A stretch of 44,079 nt of DNA, taken from positions 1-44,079 of the forward strand of contig JADZDA010000230.1 in assembly GCA_020851255.1 (NCBI GenBank), in the 5' to 3' direction. This stretch comes from Burkholderiales bacterium. GTDB lineage: Bacteria > Pseudomonadota > Gammaproteobacteria > Burkholderiales > Casimicrobiaceae. The first letter of the stretch is position 1; each line of letters opens with the position of its first letter. This document shows, piece by piece, positions 42,711 to 44,079 of the stretch. The notes beneath the pieces are model-generated. The model worked only from the letters and a program-made list of their open reading frames with translations. It was not told where the DNA came from and did not search any database. The position numbers were made by a program, and so were the translations under genes.

Positions 42711-44063
42711 TCAGCGCGGCGGCGCGCGTCCGGTTTCCACCGCGCGCGTCACGACCGGCGCGCAGGCCGCGAACGCCGCGTCGATCGCGGCGAGCGTGCG
42801 CCCGATGTCCGCCTCGGTGTGTGCCGCGGACAGGTACATGAGTCCCCGCGGCAGCGGCGCGACGCCGTGGCGGATCAGCGACTCGGTCAGCGCGAGCGTG
42901 CCTTCGCGGCTCACTCGCGCGAGGTCGGCGAGCGTGGGGATCGAGGTGTGGCCGGCGTAGAGCTGGACGCAGGAACCGACGCGATTGACCGCGACCGGCA
43001 CGCCGAGGCGACGGGCGGCGTCCCGCGCGCGCTCGGCGATCGCGGCGGCGTGGCGTTCCATGCGCGGGTAGACATCGGCCGCGTGTTCGGCGAGAAAGTC
43101 GACGCAGGCGAGCGCCGCGGCCGTCGACAGCGGATTGCCGTTGTAGGTGCCGCGCTGGGTGAGCGTTCCGTCGATCATCGGCTGCATCATCGCGGCGGGC
43201 CCGGTGACCGCGCTGATCGGCAGGCCCGCGCCCAGCGCCTTGCCCAGCACCGTCAGGTCCGGTGTCACGCGGTAGCGCGCCTGCGCGCCGCCCAGCCCCA
43301 GCCGGAACCCGGTGATCACCTCGTCGAAGATCAGCACGGCTCCCGCCGCACGCGTGAGCGCCTGCGAGCGCTCGAGGAATCCGGACGGCGGCTCGAAACA
43401 GCCGGCGTTGATCGCCGCCGCCTCCATGATGACGCCCGCGACCGGAGAGCGCAGCGCGCGTTCGAGTCCCTCGGCGTCGCCCCAGTCGAGGACGACCACG
43501 TGCTCGAGCGCCGACGGATCCTGCCCACCGGTCGCCGGTCCGTCGTTGCCGGGGGCGGTCGCGACGTCGATCGCGTCCGACCAGCCGTGATAGTGGTAGC
43601 GGAATTTCACGACGGGGAGCCGCCCGGTCTTCGCGCGCGCGAGCCGCAGCGCGAGCTGGCAGGCCTCGGTGCCGGTCGACAGGAACGCGGTCATTCCCGC
43701 GCCCGGGACGTGCCGCGCGATCCGCTCGGCCAGCTCGACCTCGGCGGCGTGTGCGGAGCCGCCGCGCAGCCCCAGCGCCATCGCGCGATCGACCGCCTCG
43801 CGCACGACCTGCGGCGTGTGGCCGAGGACGAGCGGCCCGTAGCCCAGCGCGAAATCAACGGACTCGTTGCCGTCGACGTCGATCACGCGGGCGCCCTCGG
43901 CCCGCGCGATCGCGAGCGCCACGGGCCGCTGGGTCGCGCGGGGTGACGACGACACGCCGCGCGGCAACACGCGCGAGGCGCGCTCGCGGTGGGCGCGCGA
44001 ATTCGCGACCCCGGCGTCCGGGGTTTCGCGCGGAACTTCGGTGGCGGCGCGGGGGTCGGGCAT
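42711..44063 (-). CDS. Class III aminotransferase, GSA aminomutase-like
   Basis: A 450-residue PLP enzyme of fold type I, closest to glutamate-1-semialdehyde 2,1-aminomutase (HemL). D247 (LIFDEVITGFR) and K275 (VLGKALGAG) are the PLP-contacting Asp and Schiff-base Lys. FALGYGPLVLGH, FLSTGTEACQLALRLAR and TYNGNPLSTAAALA are family blocks. It is longer than a typical HemL and lies next to a membrane protein with no haem genes nearby. It is more likely one of the many HemL-like paralogues acting on another amino compound. True HemL cannot be fully excluded. Start ATG 44063, 16 bases from the window end; an upstream gene may lie beyond. Confidence 0.8.
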   Translation of the reverse strand: MPDPRAATEVPRETPDAGVANSRAHRERASRVLPRGVSSSPRATQRPVALAIARAEGARVIDVDGNESVDFALGYGPLVLGHTPQVVREAVDRAMALGLRGGSAHAAEVELAERIARHVPGAGMTAFLSTGTEACQLALRLARAKTGRLPVVKFRYHYHGWSDAIDVATAPGNDGPATGGQDPSALEHVVVLDWGDAEGLERALRSPVAGVIMEAAAINAGCFEPPSGFLERSQALTRAAGAVLIFDEVITGFRLGLGGAQARYRVTPDLTVLGKALGAGLPISAVTGPAAMMQPMIDGTLTQRGTYNGNPLSTAAALACVDFLAEHAADVYPRMERHAAAIAERARDAARRLGVPVAVNRVGSCVQLYAGHTSIPTLADLARVSREGTLALTESLIRHGVAPLPRGLMYLSAAHTEADIGRTLAAIDAAFAACAPVVTRAVETGRAPPR

Positions 44064-44079
44064 CGGGGAGACCTTCGAC

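Noticed and set aside
42711-44063. Firm assignment as hemL
   Set aside because: The PLP residues match, but the context has no haem genes and HemL-like paralogues are common, so only the family was called.

Overview
The window is about 44 kb of GC-rich DNA with long open frames on both strands, bicistronic GTGA/ATGA overlaps, two TRAP transporters, a fused-type indolepyruvate:ferredoxin oxidoreductase remnant and outer-membrane proteins. This fits a Gram-negative proteobacterium, most likely a betaproteobacterium (Burkholderiales-like). That is inferred from protein flavour only; no rRNA or tRNA gene is present to anchor it. Nearly all functions below are read from motifs by eye.

Layout. (1) 1-3237, plus strand: the C-terminal end of a DUF3300 protein, a Tat-exported sulfatase and a predicted outer-membrane barrel. 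(2) 3294-12219, minus strand: a nine-gene operon transcribed leftward with two ABC sugar permeases, a solute-binding protein, an FAD oxidoreductase, a DapA-like aldolase, a GntR/FCD regulator, an aldo/keto reductase, a lactonase-type amidohydrolase and a PanB-like protein that has lost two metal ligands. It looks like a non-phosphorylative sugar-oxidation pathway. Its control region (12328-12365) has three abutting AT-rich palindromes. (3) 12481-18253: a stretch of gene decay. A TRAP binding-protein gene carries an in-frame TAA, its two membrane genes are intact, and beyond them lie a broken Lrp-type regulator and a broken divergent indolepyruvate oxidoreductase.

(4) 18250-27965, plus strand: a ParB-fold protein resembling free-serine kinases (SerK/SbnI), then a YCF48-like beta-propeller, an RND/MMPL transporter, a DUF1302 barrel, a DUF1329 protein and a TrpB2-type tryptophan synthase beta chain. 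The middle four look like an envelope-spanning transport set for a hydrophobic compound. The serine-kinase candidate and TrpB2 together suggest O-phosphoserine-dependent indole salvage. (5) 28437-29760: a small unknown protein and the tRNA-dihydrouridine synthase DusA.

(6) 29798-39169, minus strand: a second nine-gene catabolic operon with two enolase-superfamily dehydratases, an amidohydrolase, a complete TRAP transporter, a zinc alcohol dehydrogenase, an SDR and an HpaI-type aldolase. A divergent GntR/FCD regulator (39477-40193) faces it. This reads as uptake of a sugar acid, dehydration, oxidation and retro-aldol cleavage. (7) 40374-44063: a secreted protein of unknown function followed by a degenerate copy of the GntR gene's 3' end, a membrane protein, and a glutamate-1-semialdehyde-aminomutase-like PLP enzyme.
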